Source: Flavobacteriaceae bacterium UBA3339
GTDB lineage: Bacteria; Bacteroidota; Bacteroidia; Flavobacteriales; Flavobacteriaceae
Assembly (NCBI GenBank): GCA_002360925.1
Contig: DERN01000016.1
Location: 87,982 to 151,981, forward strand
Direction of reading: 5' to 3'
DNA length: 64,000 nt
Under the pieces are notes generated by a model, which had not been told where the DNA came from, ran no database searches, and was given only the letters and a program-made list of their open reading frames with translations. The number at the start of each line of letters is the position of its first letter. Position 1 is the stretch's first letter. Of this stretch, positions 7,136 to 16,080 are shown in pieces. The translations under genes were made by a program, and so were the position numbers.

Positions 7136-8407
7136 TTATAAATCAAAACCTAAATCGGTTCTGTAATAGCTTTTATCGAATTTAATCTTTTCTACATTCT
7201 CGTACGATTGTTTTAAAGCTTCTTTGAAGTCTTTTCCGTACGAAGTAACCGCTAAAACACGTCCGCCATTTGTTACCACTTTTCCGTCTTTTTCGGTAGT
7301 TCCTGCATGAAAAACAATGGAATTTTCAACTTGATCTAAACCAGAAATTTCTTTTCCTTTCTCGTAATCTTCAGGATATCCGCCCGAAACCATCATTACA
7401 GTTGTTGCAGCACGTTCGTCGATTTCTAAGATTGCATTTTCTAAGGTTTGATTTGCAACTGCTTCGAAAAGTGTCACAATATCCGATTTTAAACGTGGCA
7501 TTACCACTTCGGTTTCTGGATCTCCCATTCGAACATTGTATTCAATCACAAACGGATCGTTTCCAACTTTTATCAATCCAATAAAAACAAATCCTTTGTA
7601 TTCGATCTTGTCGGCTTTTAACCCGTTAATTGTAGGTATTACAACACGATCTTCGACCTTTTTCATGAATTCCTCATCAGCAAACGGAACTGGAGAAACA
7701 GCTCCCATTCCACCTGTATTTAAACCAGTATCTCCTTCGCCAATTCGTTTATAATCTTTTGCTGTTGGAAGAATTTTATATGATTTTCCGTCTGTTAAAA
7801 CAAAGCACGAAAGTTCAATTCCATCTAAAAACTCCTCGATAACCACTTTCGAAGAAGCATCACCAAACTTCGCATCAACCAACATATTTCTTAATTCTTC
7901 TTGCGCTTCATTAAGATCGTTTAAAATCAAAACTCCTTTTCCGGCTGCCAAACCATCGGCTTTTAACACATAAGGAGCTTTTAATGTTGTTAAAAACTGA
8001 CATCCATTTTCAACTGTATCTTTTGTAAAAGCTTCATATTTCGCTGTCGGAATATTATTTTTTACCAAAAACTGTTTGGCAAATTCTTTACTTCCTTCTA
8101 ATTCAGCTCCATGTTTAGAAGGTCCAATAACCGCCATTTTATTCAACCGATCATCGTTTTTAAAGAAATCGTAAATTCCTTTTACCAACGGATCTTCAGG
8201 ACCAACAACCACCATTTTAATATCGTTCTCTAGAACAAATTGTTTTACAGCTTCAAAATCTGTAGGATTTATGGCAACATTTTTAGCAATTTGCGCAATT
8301 CCAGCATTTCCTGGTGCTACAAAAAGCTGTGTACATTTTGGACTTTGAGTAATTTTCCAAGCAAGCGCATGTTCTCTTCCGCCTGAGCCTAAAAGTAAAA
8401 TATTCAT
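7136..8407 (-). CDS. purD: Phosphoribosylamine--glycine ligase (GARS)
   Basis: Second step of de novo purine synthesis: joins glycine to 5-phosphoribosylamine using ATP. The 423-residue length is normal. The N-terminal fold starts MNILLLGSGGREHALAWK. The ATP-grasp domain shows APYVLKADGLAAGKGVLI (about 144-161), GDTGLNTGGMGAVSPVPF (about 225-242) and the metal-binding E-Y-N-V-R-M-G-D-P-E-T-E near residue 290. It follows the exopolysaccharide genes by 46 bases on the same strand but has its own -7 promoter box, so it is probably transcribed independently as well. Confidence 0.97.
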   Translation of the reverse strand: MNILLLGSGGREHALAWKITQSPKCTQLFVAPGNAGIAQIAKNVAINPTDFEAVKQFVLENDIKMVVVGPEDPLVKGIYDFFKNDDRLNKMAVIGPSKHGAELEGSKEFAKQFLVKNNIPTAKYEAFTKDTVENGCQFLTTLKAPYVLKADGLAAGKGVLILNDLNEAQEELRNMLVDAKFGDASSKVVIEEFLDGIELSCFVLTDGKSYKILPTAKDYKRIGEGDTGLNTGGMGAVSPVPFADEEFMKKVEDRVVIPTINGLKADKIEYKGFVFIGLIKVGNDPFVIEYNVRMGDPETEVVMPRLKSDIVTLFEAVANQTLENAILEIDERAATTVMMVSGGYPEDYEKGKEISGLDQVENSIVFHAGTTEKDGKVVTNGGRVLAVTSYGKDFKEALKQSYENVEKIKFDKSYYRTDLGFDL

Positions 8408-8432
8408 ATCGTTGTGTTGAAGTTTTAGCTAC

Positions 8433-8440
8433 AAAAATAC
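8433..8440 (-). promoter_or_regulatory. Bacteroidota -7 promoter element for purD
   Basis: The minus strand reads TATTTTTG (TAnnTTTG) 25 bases before the purD ATG, in the short gap after the sugar-phosphate transferase gene. Confidence 0.55.
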
Positions 8441-8453
8441 GTTTTTAAAATCA

Positions 8454-9797
8454 TTAATAAGCTTTTTTCTCGCCCTGAATCGCATTTTTAACCGTTAGAT
8501 AAATGATCTTTAAATCTAAAAGCAAAGACCAACTTTCCATATAGAAAATATCGTATTTTATACGATTAATGATATCAGTATCACTTTCTATTTCGCCTCT
8601 GTATCCATGCGTTTGCGCCATTCCGGTAATTCCGGGTTTTATAAAATGTCGCGCTTTAAATTTATTGACTTTAAAAGCATATTTTTCTGTAAAGTTAATC
8701 ATATGAGGTCTTGGTCCAACAACCGACATATTCCCGATAAATACATTAAAAAATTGTGGCATTTCGTCTAAACTAGTTTTCCGTAAAAAAGTGCCTAACT
8801 TCGTAATTCTTGGATCATTTCGTTTAGCTTCATCAACATCTGCATTATCATTTACCTGCATTGATCGAAATTTAAAACAATCGAATTCTTCAAAATTCAA
8901 ACCATGTCTTTTTTGTTTGAAAAACACAGGTCCTTTCGATTCTAATTTTATCAAAATTGCGATTAAAGGTGTTAACCACGACATAACAAATATGATAACT
9001 AAAGACGAAAAGAAAATATCGAAAACTCGTTTTATGAATTGATTCAAAGGATCGTCTAAAGGAGTTGTTCTCGACGGAATAACTGGAATTACACCATAAT
9101 AATCCATTCTTGAATTTACTGAAATCAAATCTTTCCTTGAAGGTAAAAACTTTAAAAGCTTTAAATTATTATCGACATAATTGATAAAAGTCGTTATTTG
9201 ATTCGTCGTCGTTTTTTCTAAGCTCAAATAAATTTCATCAATTTTATTTTCTTTACAATAATCAATAACTTCATAAGAATCGGTATCAACTAACGAAAAT
9301 TGTTTTTTTAAAGAATAACCATAATCAGGATTCTTGGTTACAAAAGTGATGAATTGTGAAGTTAATTCGTCATTTCCAACAACGATAATACTCCTAAGAT
9401 TTCCTTTAAAATATTTTCTGAAAATTTTTAAAAAATAGAAAACCGAATATTTTACTGATACAATAATAAATGCTGTTACTCCAATAAAAAGTCCAATAAC
9501 TTTGTAATCTGTTGCGAATGAAAACAAGCCATTTAAGGCGAGAATATTGAGCGAAAACAGAAAAAACTGTGCAATAGATTTCTGTGCTATTTGAATTAGC
9601 TTCGTAAATCGGTAAACCTGATAAAACTTTGTGATTAATGAGACAATAATCCAAGAAAACATTAAATACAGGTACAAATAAATCTTTTGAAATTCAAAAG
9701 GCAATATCAAAACAGCCAACAAAACCATTACTATTAGATCAAAAGTAATTGTAATGGGTCTTAAGTATTTTGAATATCTACCTATTTTTCTTCTCAT
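8454..9797 (-). CDS. Exopolysaccharide polyprenyl-phosphate sugar-1-phosphate transferase (WcaJ/WbaP-type priming enzyme)
   Basis: Starts repeat-unit assembly by moving a sugar-1-phosphate from a UDP-sugar to undecaprenyl phosphate at the inner membrane. The 447-residue protein has four N-terminal membrane helices (about 16-110), a Rossmann-like CoA-binding-type domain (about 135-240) and the C-terminal bacterial sugar transferase domain after a fifth hydrophobic segment: K-R-V-F-D-I (about 257), ESKGPVFFKQKRHGLN, FKFRSMQVN, LRKTSLDEMPQFFNVFIGNM, VGPRPHM and PGITGMAQ are all classical motifs. The start overlaps the stop of the UDP-xylose synthase gene, so the two are coupled. The sugar is not predictable from the sequence by eye. 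Confidence 0.93.
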   Translation of the reverse strand: MRRKIGRYSKYLRPITITFDLIVMVLLAVLILPFEFQKIYLYLYLMFSWIIVSLITKFYQVYRFTKLIQIAQKSIAQFFLFSLNILALNGLFSFATDYKVIGLFIGVTAFIIVSVKYSVFYFLKIFRKYFKGNLRSIIVVGNDELTSQFITFVTKNPDYGYSLKKQFSLVDTDSYEVIDYCKENKIDEIYLSLEKTTTNQITTFINYVDNNLKLLKFLPSRKDLISVNSRMDYYGVIPVIPSRTTPLDDPLNQFIKRVFDIFFSSLVIIFVMSWLTPLIAILIKLESKGPVFFKQKRHGLNFEEFDCFKFRSMQVNDNADVDEAKRNDPRITKLGTFLRKTSLDEMPQFFNVFIGNMSVVGPRPHMINFTEKYAFKVNKFKARHFIKPGITGMAQTHGYRGEIESDTDIINRIKYDIFYMESWSLLLDLKIIYLTVKNAIQGEKKAY

Positions 9798-10780
9798 TAA
9801 TAAATGTATTTAGAAAAATCTTTATGTTCTTCTTTAAGCAATTCTTCCGTAGATAAAGTTTTGAAATAATCGAACGTAATTTTTAATCCTTCGGAACGAG
9901 AAACTTTTGGCGACCAATTTAACACTTTTTTTGCTAATGAAATATCTGGTTGACGTTGTAACGGATCATTTTCTGGCAATTGTTTGTAAACAATCTTTTG
10001 ATTCGTTTCAGTCAATCGGATTATTTCTTCAGCAAAATCGTTAATCGTGATTTCGTCCGGATTGCCGATATTCACAGGCAAATGATAATCGCTCATCAGT
10101 AATCTAAAAATCCCCTCAACCTGATCATCAATATAACAAAAAGAGCGCGTTTGCTTTCCGTTGCCAAAAATCGTTAAATCTTCGCCACGCAAAGCTTGCC
10201 CCATAAAAGCCGGAATTACACGACCATCATTTAATCGCATTCTTGGTCCGTAGGTGTTGAAAATACGAACAATTCGAGTTTCTAATCCGTGAAAATTATG
10301 GTACGCCATTGTTAACGATTCCTGAAAACGTTTTGCTTCATCATAAACTCCGCGCGGACCAATTGTGTTCACATTCCCATAATAATCTTCGGTTTGAGGA
10401 TGAATTAACGGATCGCCATAAACTTCAGAAGTCGAAGCTATAAGTATTCGTGCGTTTTTGGCTTTTGCCAATCCTAAAAGATTGTGCGTTCCCAACGATC
10501 CTACTTTTAAAGTTTGGATCGGAATTTTTAAATAATCTATCGGACTTGCCGGTGACGCAAAATGCAAAATATAATCTAAATTACCCGGAACATGCACAAA
10601 TTTCGTAACATCATGATGATAAAATTCGAAATATTCATTCTTAAATAAGTGCTCAATATTCTTTAAATCGCCCGTAATCAGGTTATCCATTCCAATTACA
10701 TAAAATCCTTCTTCAATAAACCGATCGCATAAATGAGATCCTAAAAAACCTGCCGCTCCAGTAATTAATACTTTTTTCAT
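9797..10780 (-). CDS. UDP-glucuronate decarboxylase (UDP-xylose synthase), SDR family
   Basis: Converts UDP-glucuronate to UDP-xylose, a precursor for surface polysaccharide. The 327-residue protein has the NAD-binding motif GAAGFLGS at residues 8-15, the UXS-specific D-x-N-x-x-T-G region (MDNLITGDLKNI), H-F-A-S-P-A-S-P, the catalytic Y-x-x-x-K (Y-D-E-A-K at about 146-150), and I-F-N-T-Y-G-P-R-M. These motifs separate UXS from other nucleotide-sugar epimerases. It is divergent from the glycosyltransferase gene at 10873 and overlaps the priming transferase downstream. Confidence 0.9.
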   Translation of the reverse strand: MKKVLITGAAGFLGSHLCDRFIEEGFYVIGMDNLITGDLKNIEHLFKNEYFEFYHHDVTKFVHVPGNLDYILHFASPASPIDYLKIPIQTLKVGSLGTHNLLGLAKAKNARILIASTSEVYGDPLIHPQTEDYYGNVNTIGPRGVYDEAKRFQESLTMAYHNFHGLETRIVRIFNTYGPRMRLNDGRVIPAFMGQALRGEDLTIFGNGKQTRSFCYIDDQVEGIFRLLMSDYHLPVNIGNPDEITINDFAEEIIRLTETNQKIVYKQLPENDPLQRQPDISLAKKVLNWSPKVSRSEGLKITFDYFKTLSTEELLKEEHKDFSKYIY

Positions 10781-10872
10781 TACATTTAAATTGACTATAA
10801 AAATACTATGGTTTTTTGATTTAGAAAAATAAAATTAAATTCGCACAATCATCCAATTAAAATACGTAGAAG

Positions 10873-11955
10873 TTGAAAGTTGTTCATGTGATAGAAGCCT
10901 TAGGTGGCGGAATTTACACTTATTTTAAAGATTTGTCTCATTTTATGGGACAAGAAGATGTAACGCAACAAATTGAAACTTTTATTATTTACAGCGCCAA
11001 AAGGAAGGAAATTATTCCTGAAAACATCCGAAAAGAATTTTCTAAGAATGTAACGTTGATTGAATTGGATATGGAACGAGAATTTAATCCATTAAAGGAT
11101 TTAAAAGCTACTTTTCAATTACGTAACTTATTTTTAGAATTAAAACCCGATGTTATTCATTTACATTCTTCTAAAGCCGGAGTTATTGGGCGTTGGGCAA
11201 AATTTCTGACTTTTAAAAAGATTCCTGTTTTTTACACTCCACACGGATACGCCTTTTTAAGATTAGATATTTCAAATAAAAAGCGGAATTTCTACAAGTT
11301 TGTAGAACAATATACTCAGAAAATTTTTGGTGGAACCACAATTGCCTGCGGTGATACTGAATTTGAAATTGCAAAAAGCATGGGAAAATCGAAATTAGTT
11401 CGAAATGGAATTGATTTCCCTATGATTTCTAAAAAGCATATTTCGAATAAAAACGAGTTTTTAACCTTCGGAATTGTCGGACGAATTACAGCTCAAAAAA
11501 ACCCAAAATTATTTAACGAAATTGCCCTGCGTTATCCTAATTATCGTTTTATTTGGATTGGAGATGGCGAATTGCGAAATGAAATTACAGCAAAAAATGT
11601 TGAAATAACAGGTTGGTTTCACAAAACGGAAGATGTTTATAATTGGATTAATAAAATTGATGTTTTTTTGCAAACATCGTTATGGGAAGGCTTGCCACTT
11701 GCTGTTTTAGAGGCAATGGCTTTGCAAAAACCAATTGTTGCTAAAAACGTAATTGGCAATAAAGACATCGTAAAAAACAATGTTAACGGCTTTTTATTTG
11801 ATTCGATAGATGAATTGGGTACTATTTTTAAAACTGTAGAAAATCGTCATATCGAATTAGGAAAAAACAGCTTTTTAAACTGTGAACAGAATTTCGATAT
11901 GAATAAAAACTTTAAGGTTTTAACTTCGATTTATTTGGAATCTGCTTTGAAATAA
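10873..11955 (+). CDS. Glycosyltransferase family 4 (GT-B fold)
   Basis: Adds a sugar to a growing polysaccharide unit at the cytoplasmic side of the membrane. The 360-residue protein starts at a TTG; the first residues KVVHVIEALGGGIYTYFKDL are the usual beginning of GT4 enzymes and no ATG lies close by. The acceptor domain has LHSSKAGVIGRWAK and the donor domain GIVGRITAQKN (about 199-209) and the E-x7-E region SLWEGLPLAVLEAMALQKP (about 275-293). It is the only plus-strand gene in the exopolysaccharide locus and its 3' end overlaps the convergent ligase-like gene by 25 bases. Confidence 0.88.
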   Translation: MKVVHVIEALGGGIYTYFKDLSHFMGQEDVTQQIETFIIYSAKRKEIIPENIRKEFSKNVTLIELDMEREFNPLKDLKATFQLRNLFLELKPDVIHLHSSKAGVIGRWAKFLTFKKIPVFYTPHGYAFLRLDISNKKRNFYKFVEQYTQKIFGGTTIACGDTEFEIAKSMGKSKLVRNGIDFPMISKKHISNKNEFLTFGIVGRITAQKNPKLFNEIALRYPNYRFIWIGDGELRNEITAKNVEITGWFHKTEDVYNWINKIDVFLQTSLWEGLPLAVLEAMALQKPIVAKNVIGNKDIVKNNVNGFLFDSIDELGTIFKTVENRHIELGKNSFLNCEQNFDMNKNFKVLTSIYLESALK

Positions 11956-13202
11956 GCGGCTGTTGCCAACGAAACCCATAATCCATAAAAAACAATTCCG
12001 TCGAATCGGATTAAGAAATCGTCAAACAGGTTTGAGATTAAAAAATTCAATCCAAAAAAGACCATTATTATTTCTCTTGATTTTATTCCTAAAAAGATCG
12101 GATAAAGCAAGTAAACCAAAACGGAAAGTAATCCAATAAAACCATATTTAAGAAAGTAATCTAACGGCTGATTATGCACCGGAAATTCATATTTTGCTAA
12201 AAACTTCTGATTCGTCGTTTCAAAATAATGAACTAATTCTTTTTTTCCATCAGAAGATCCGTAACCAATGATCGGGCTTTTATTTCCCAATTCCCAAGCC
12301 GATTTCCAAATCGAAAGTCGAGTTACAAAAGCATTAAAAACTCTTGTTTCGGGATGTTCAATTTCATCTAACTTCCCTGTTTTATCCATATAAGCAAACG
12401 TTGCATTTCCGTATTTCTCTTTCATATACGGATTGGTTTTAAACGCAACAAAAAGTACTGCAAGAATTAAAATCGAAGATCCAACAGCAATTTTTAAGGC
12501 TTTTTTTAAACTAACATTCTTCTTTTTAATAACAAAATCAGCCACAAGTAATAACACTCCAACAATCGTTGTTGCTAATGAAATACGTGTATTTACAACA
12601 AAAAGAGAAAAAACAGATACTAAAATCAATAGTATATTGATGACTAATTGTTTGGAAAAAGCTTCTTTTAAAAGAAAATAAACATGTACAATAATTAAAA
12701 AAGCGATGTGCATATTTACTACGGGCGCATGATTTTTAAAACTATTGGCAAACATATATCCCATTTCCCACAAATGAATTCCATTGATATATTTCTGAAC
12801 TAAATCGGACGAAATAATGGCAAAACGAATCAACAAAACCAGCAAAATACTTGTGCTTATATAACGAAAGTAATTGAGTATGATCTTAAAGTTGATATTT
12901 TGATAACTCCCAATGATAAAAACAGGTAATAACACCAAAGACAAATTCTTTTCGAGCGATTTCATTCCCATTTTTAACGAGTCGTTATTCCAGAAAAAAA
13001 GAATCTCTAAAATTAATGGCAATGCAATAAAACCAATATAAAAAAGATGTTTTTTTGAAAAATTCAAATGTTTAAAATTCAACACCGAAAACACGCTAAA
13101 AATAATAATCAACAACGTACAAACCGATCTAAAAAAGATGGTACTTGCAATAAGAATCAGTAGTGTTTGTTGAATTTTATGAAATTTTTCTTTTGAATTC
13201 AT
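11931..13202 (-). CDS. O-antigen ligase/polymerase-like multi-pass membrane protein (Wzy_C type)
   Basis: A 423-residue protein with about 11 membrane helices. The telltale piece is the large periplasmic loop and what follows: GYGSSDGK, then PVHNQPLDYFLKYGFIGLL, which matches the His-Asn-Q-x-L-D-F/Y-x-x-x-G motif of WaaL/Wzy ligases. It would polymerise repeat units or transfer the finished chain on the periplasmic side. I chose the ATG at 13202 (MNSKEKFHKIQQ); an upstream ATG at 13238 adds a poorly fitting 12-residue extension. It overlaps the upstream gene's end by about 26 bases. Confidence 0.82.
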   Translation of the reverse strand: MNSKEKFHKIQQTLLILIASTIFFRSVCTLLIIIFSVFSVLNFKHLNFSKKHLFYIGFIALPLILEILFFWNNDSLKMGMKSLEKNLSLVLLPVFIIGSYQNINFKIILNYFRYISTSILLVLLIRFAIISSDLVQKYINGIHLWEMGYMFANSFKNHAPVVNMHIAFLIIVHVYFLLKEAFSKQLVINILLILVSVFSLFVVNTRISLATTIVGVLLLVADFVIKKKNVSLKKALKIAVGSSILILAVLFVAFKTNPYMKEKYGNATFAYMDKTGKLDEIEHPETRVFNAFVTRLSIWKSAWELGNKSPIIGYGSSDGKKELVHYFETTNQKFLAKYEFPVHNQPLDYFLKYGFIGLLSVLVYLLYPIFLGIKSREIIMVFFGLNFLISNLFDDFLIRFDGIVFYGLWVSLATAAYFKADSK

Positions 13203-14229
13203 CGTAATAAAGTAAAAAGTAAAACAATGGAAAAACACCGATTTTATGTCGAACTGCTGAACCTAAATCAGGTTCGAAAATGGCTTGAATTACTAAGTAA
13301 CTCAAAAGAAAAAGCATTAGCCAAAACTCCTTTTTCCGATATGTATAATCTTTAAGCAAATAACCAAAGCGTACAAAAAGAATCCAAGTGAGCAACAATT
13401 GCCAAAAAACAAACGCGACAACCTGAGGTTTATAAAAGAACTTTAATCCGTTTATGGGCAAATTGACCGAAATAAAACCGTAAACGGTTGCAAAAGCTTC
13501 TCCAAAAATATTTGTTGGCGGAATCGGCGAAACAATCATTGTATCGGCATCTTCTTTATCCATTCGTTCTAAGTTGAGCGCTTCGCGACTCATTTCCGAA
13601 AAAAAACTTCCCTTTACCAAATTATGCGAAAAAGACAAAAGCACAATAACTGCCATTCCGGTAACAATTCCTAAAATCCAGCGGTTTGTAAACTTTATTC
13701 GAGTAATTAAAAATATACCGATCGAAATAATGGGAATAAAAGCAAAATAAGGTCTAAAAACAGCTCCAAAAACAACAAAAAGACTAAAACTTATCAATAA
13801 ACAAACTCCTAACGAAAGTTCCTTAGGTTGAAAAATCAGCACTATTAATCCCATAAAAAGAAACGTAAAGAACTCTTTTGAAGGTTGTCCGATAAAAACC
13901 GCTATCATGATAAATGATAAATAAACCAGAATATTTTTTATGGTAAATAGTTGAAATTTATCCGGAATTCCTATTAATCGAAAACAGAGATATAAAATGG
14001 GTAATTGAATAAGTGCTACCAAACTATAAGGCAATTGTCCTAAACGAGTTACCGCATAAAACAACATAGTTAATGGATAACTTCCAATCCAACCTTTTTC
14101 GTTTCCGGGATCTTCTACGATTAAACCTGCGTCTAAGAAGAAACGATCTGGTAATACAAAAGGAAATATCACACCTAACAACAGTGATAAAACAACCAGT
14201 ATGTAAAACTGAATTTTATTCATTAACAA
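13177..14229 (-). CDS. Multi-pass membrane protein, candidate polysaccharide polymerase
   Basis: A 350-residue protein with about nine to ten hydrophobic segments and short loops. The segment GQPSKEFFTFLFMGLIVL (about 116-133) recalls the S-K-E motif of EpsG/Wzy-like proteins, so it may be the repeat-unit polymerase while the neighbour is the ligase; that division is a guess from context. An ATG two codons downstream (14223) is an equally good start. It overlaps the genes on both sides, consistent with one long minus-strand operon. Confidence 0.7.
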   Translation of the reverse strand: MLMNKIQFYILVVLSLLLGVIFPFVLPDRFFLDAGLIVEDPGNEKGWIGSYPLTMLFYAVTRLGQLPYSLVALIQLPILYLCFRLIGIPDKFQLFTIKNILVYLSFIMIAVFIGQPSKEFFTFLFMGLIVLIFQPKELSLGVCLLISFSLFVVFGAVFRPYFAFIPIISIGIFLITRIKFTNRWILGIVTGMAVIVLLSFSHNLVKGSFFSEMSREALNLERMDKEDADTMIVSPIPPTNIFGEAFATVYGFISVNLPINGLKFFYKPQVVAFVFWQLLLTWILFVRFGYLLKDYTYRKKEFWLMLFLLSYLVIQAIFEPDLGSAVRHKIGVFPLFYFLLYYDEFKRKIS

Positions 14230-15214
14230 TCTGATATTTGCGATTGAAATTATTTAATTTTCTAAAGAAAATCAATAGTTTACTTGTTATTCTTAATCCA
14301 AATAGTTTATAAGAGTTGTAAACTCTATCTACATTCTTGGTGTAACCTTTTCTTAAAAGAAATTGATTTTTTTCCATAAACATCCAAAAACACCTTTTGT
14401 TTCCTTTAATACTATCTGCATTCATCAACAAGAAAGTATAATGTTCTGCCCAAAAAGCTTCATATATTTTATTTTCAGAAGGTATATTCTTTTTGAGAAC
14501 TATCTTTAACATTGATATAACATCTTTTAAATGTTTTTCATCTACTGATTTTGTTATGGAATTCGCTATATTTTTTCTATACATATAAAAAGAAAAATCA
14601 AGACAATCGTATGTTTTTATGAATGGTATTAAATCACTTGTCCAAATCATATCTTCTGATTTTAAGCCTATAGGAAAGTTTATATTATTATCTAATAGAA
14701 TATCTCTTTTAATTACTTTATCCCAAGGGCTTGCTACAAACAATTCATTAAATATTAATTTTCTTAAATCACCTTTGAAATTTCCAGTTCTAATTAAGCC
14801 CGTTTTTTTTATATTATTTTCATAATGTATTTTTCCATTTCCAAAAAAACGAGTTTCTTCATGGAGAATCAAATCCGGGAAATTATTCTTTTCTATATAT
14901 TTTGCTAATAATGAAAAAACACTGTTATTAATAATGAAGTCGTCACTGTCAACAAAAATTATGTATTTCCCCCTTGCTTGCTTTAATCCTAAATTTCTAG
15001 CGACAGATTGTCCTTGATTTTTTTGATGAAGAATTATAGCTTTATCATTATTCTCTAGCAATCTTTCAGCTATTTTTATAGAACTATCTTCTGTTCCGTC
15101 GTTTATAAGTATTAATTCAAATTCTTGGAATTTTTGATTAACGATACTCAAGACACATTGTTCTATATACTTTTCAACATTATAAACCGGCACTATCACT
15201 GAAAACAGGTACAT
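14216..15214 (-). CDS. Glycosyltransferase family 2
   Basis: A 332-residue GT-A enzyme for surface polysaccharide. The start FSVIVPVYNVEKYIEQCVLS is the canonical GT2 opening, followed by ELILINDGTEDSS, SVARNLGLKQARGKYI and the metal-binding D-S-D-D (FVDSDDFI at about 90-97). The C-terminal third is Lys/Phe-rich and variable, as expected for acceptor specificity. It lies two bases after the next GT2 gene and overlaps the membrane protein gene downstream by 14 bases. Confidence 0.9.
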   Translation of the reverse strand: MYLFSVIVPVYNVEKYIEQCVLSIVNQKFQEFELILINDGTEDSSIKIAERLLENNDKAIILHQKNQGQSVARNLGLKQARGKYIIFVDSDDFIINNSVFSLLAKYIEKNNFPDLILHEETRFFGNGKIHYENNIKKTGLIRTGNFKGDLRKLIFNELFVASPWDKVIKRDILLDNNINFPIGLKSEDMIWTSDLIPFIKTYDCLDFSFYMYRKNIANSITKSVDEKHLKDVISMLKIVLKKNIPSENKIYEAFWAEHYTFLLMNADSIKGNKRCFWMFMEKNQFLLRKGYTKNVDRVYNSYKLFGLRITSKLLIFFRKLNNFNRKYQIVNE

Positions 15215-15216
15215 AT

Positions 15217-16080
15217 CTATTTTTTTAAAATTTTGTTTTTAAAAACATGAAAAATAAAATTAAAAGGCCCTATTACTCCTAAAAACCTAAAATGTTTAAT
15301 ATAAATTTTTAAAATATCATTTAATTTTTCTTCTTTTCTAACTATCAAAAAAATAGTGTTAGAAATTAATCTTTTATAATATTTTTTCTGCGACTCATTT
15401 TCTATAGAATCAGTGTCTAAAGTATAAATGTGGGTAAAATCTAAGTCATGATGTTTATAAATTGCTTTGTTTTCTGCATCCTCTATATATAACGCTGTTA
15501 CATCAGAAATAAAATAAAACTTATCTTTTTTACCCAAATTTTCCCAAAATCTGGTATCTTCTCCTTTTGTCAATTTTTCATCAAAATATAAATCATGAAA
15601 TTTATTTTTGTTAAAAAATATTGAAGAGCTATGAGTTGCAAATCCGATTTCAAGACTAACAACAAAAAAATCGTAAAGTCCACTTTTATTTACATGGAAC
15701 TTCTTGATAATTGTACCATTTTTTTTTGCTTTAGCAAATCCTGAGGAAATAACATTTACATTATCATGCTTGTTTATTATTTCTGAAGCCTTAAATAAAT
15801 GATCTTCAAACCAAAAGTCATCGGCATCTAAAAAGGCTATCCAATTGTATCTAGCCTCATTTATACCTAAATTCCTAGCGGAAGAGACTCCCCCATTCTC
15901 TTTTTCAACCAGTCTAATTCTTTTGTCTTTAAAATCTTTTACAACATTTACACTATTATCTGTGGAACCATCATTAACAACTAGAATTTCAATATTTTTA
16001 AACCTTTGATTTATTACAGATTCTAAAGCTTTCTTAACACTTAATTCTTTATTATATAATGGTATAATTACTGAAATCAT
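15217..16080 (-). CDS. Glycosyltransferase family 2
   Basis: A 287-residue GT-A enzyme. Motifs: MISVIIPLYNKELSVKKALE at the start, EILVVNDGSTDNS, NGGVSSARNLGI and the D-x-D equivalent FLDADDFW (about 93-100). It overlaps the flippase gene upstream by four bases (ATGA) and is followed two bases later by a second GT2 gene. The two GT2 enzymes share the same fold but only modest identity, so they probably add different sugars. Confidence 0.9.
   Translation of the reverse strand: MISVIIPLYNKELSVKKALESVINQRFKNIEILVVNDGSTDNSVNVVKDFKDKRIRLVEKENGGVSSARNLGINEARYNWIAFLDADDFWFEDHLFKASEIINKHDNVNVISSGFAKAKKNGTIIKKFHVNKSGLYDFFVVSLEIGFATHSSSIFFNKNKFHDLYFDEKLTKGEDTRFWENLGKKDKFYFISDVTALYIEDAENKAIYKHHDLDFTHIYTLDTDSIENESQKKYYKRLISNTIFLIVRKEEKLNDILKIYIKHFRFLGVIGPFNFIFHVFKNKILKK

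Noticed and set aside
11931..13238. The upstream ATG at 13238 for the ligase-like gene
   Set aside because: It adds a 12-residue aromatic extension and a longer overlap with the upstream gene; the ATG at 13202 gives a typical charged N-terminus before the first helix.
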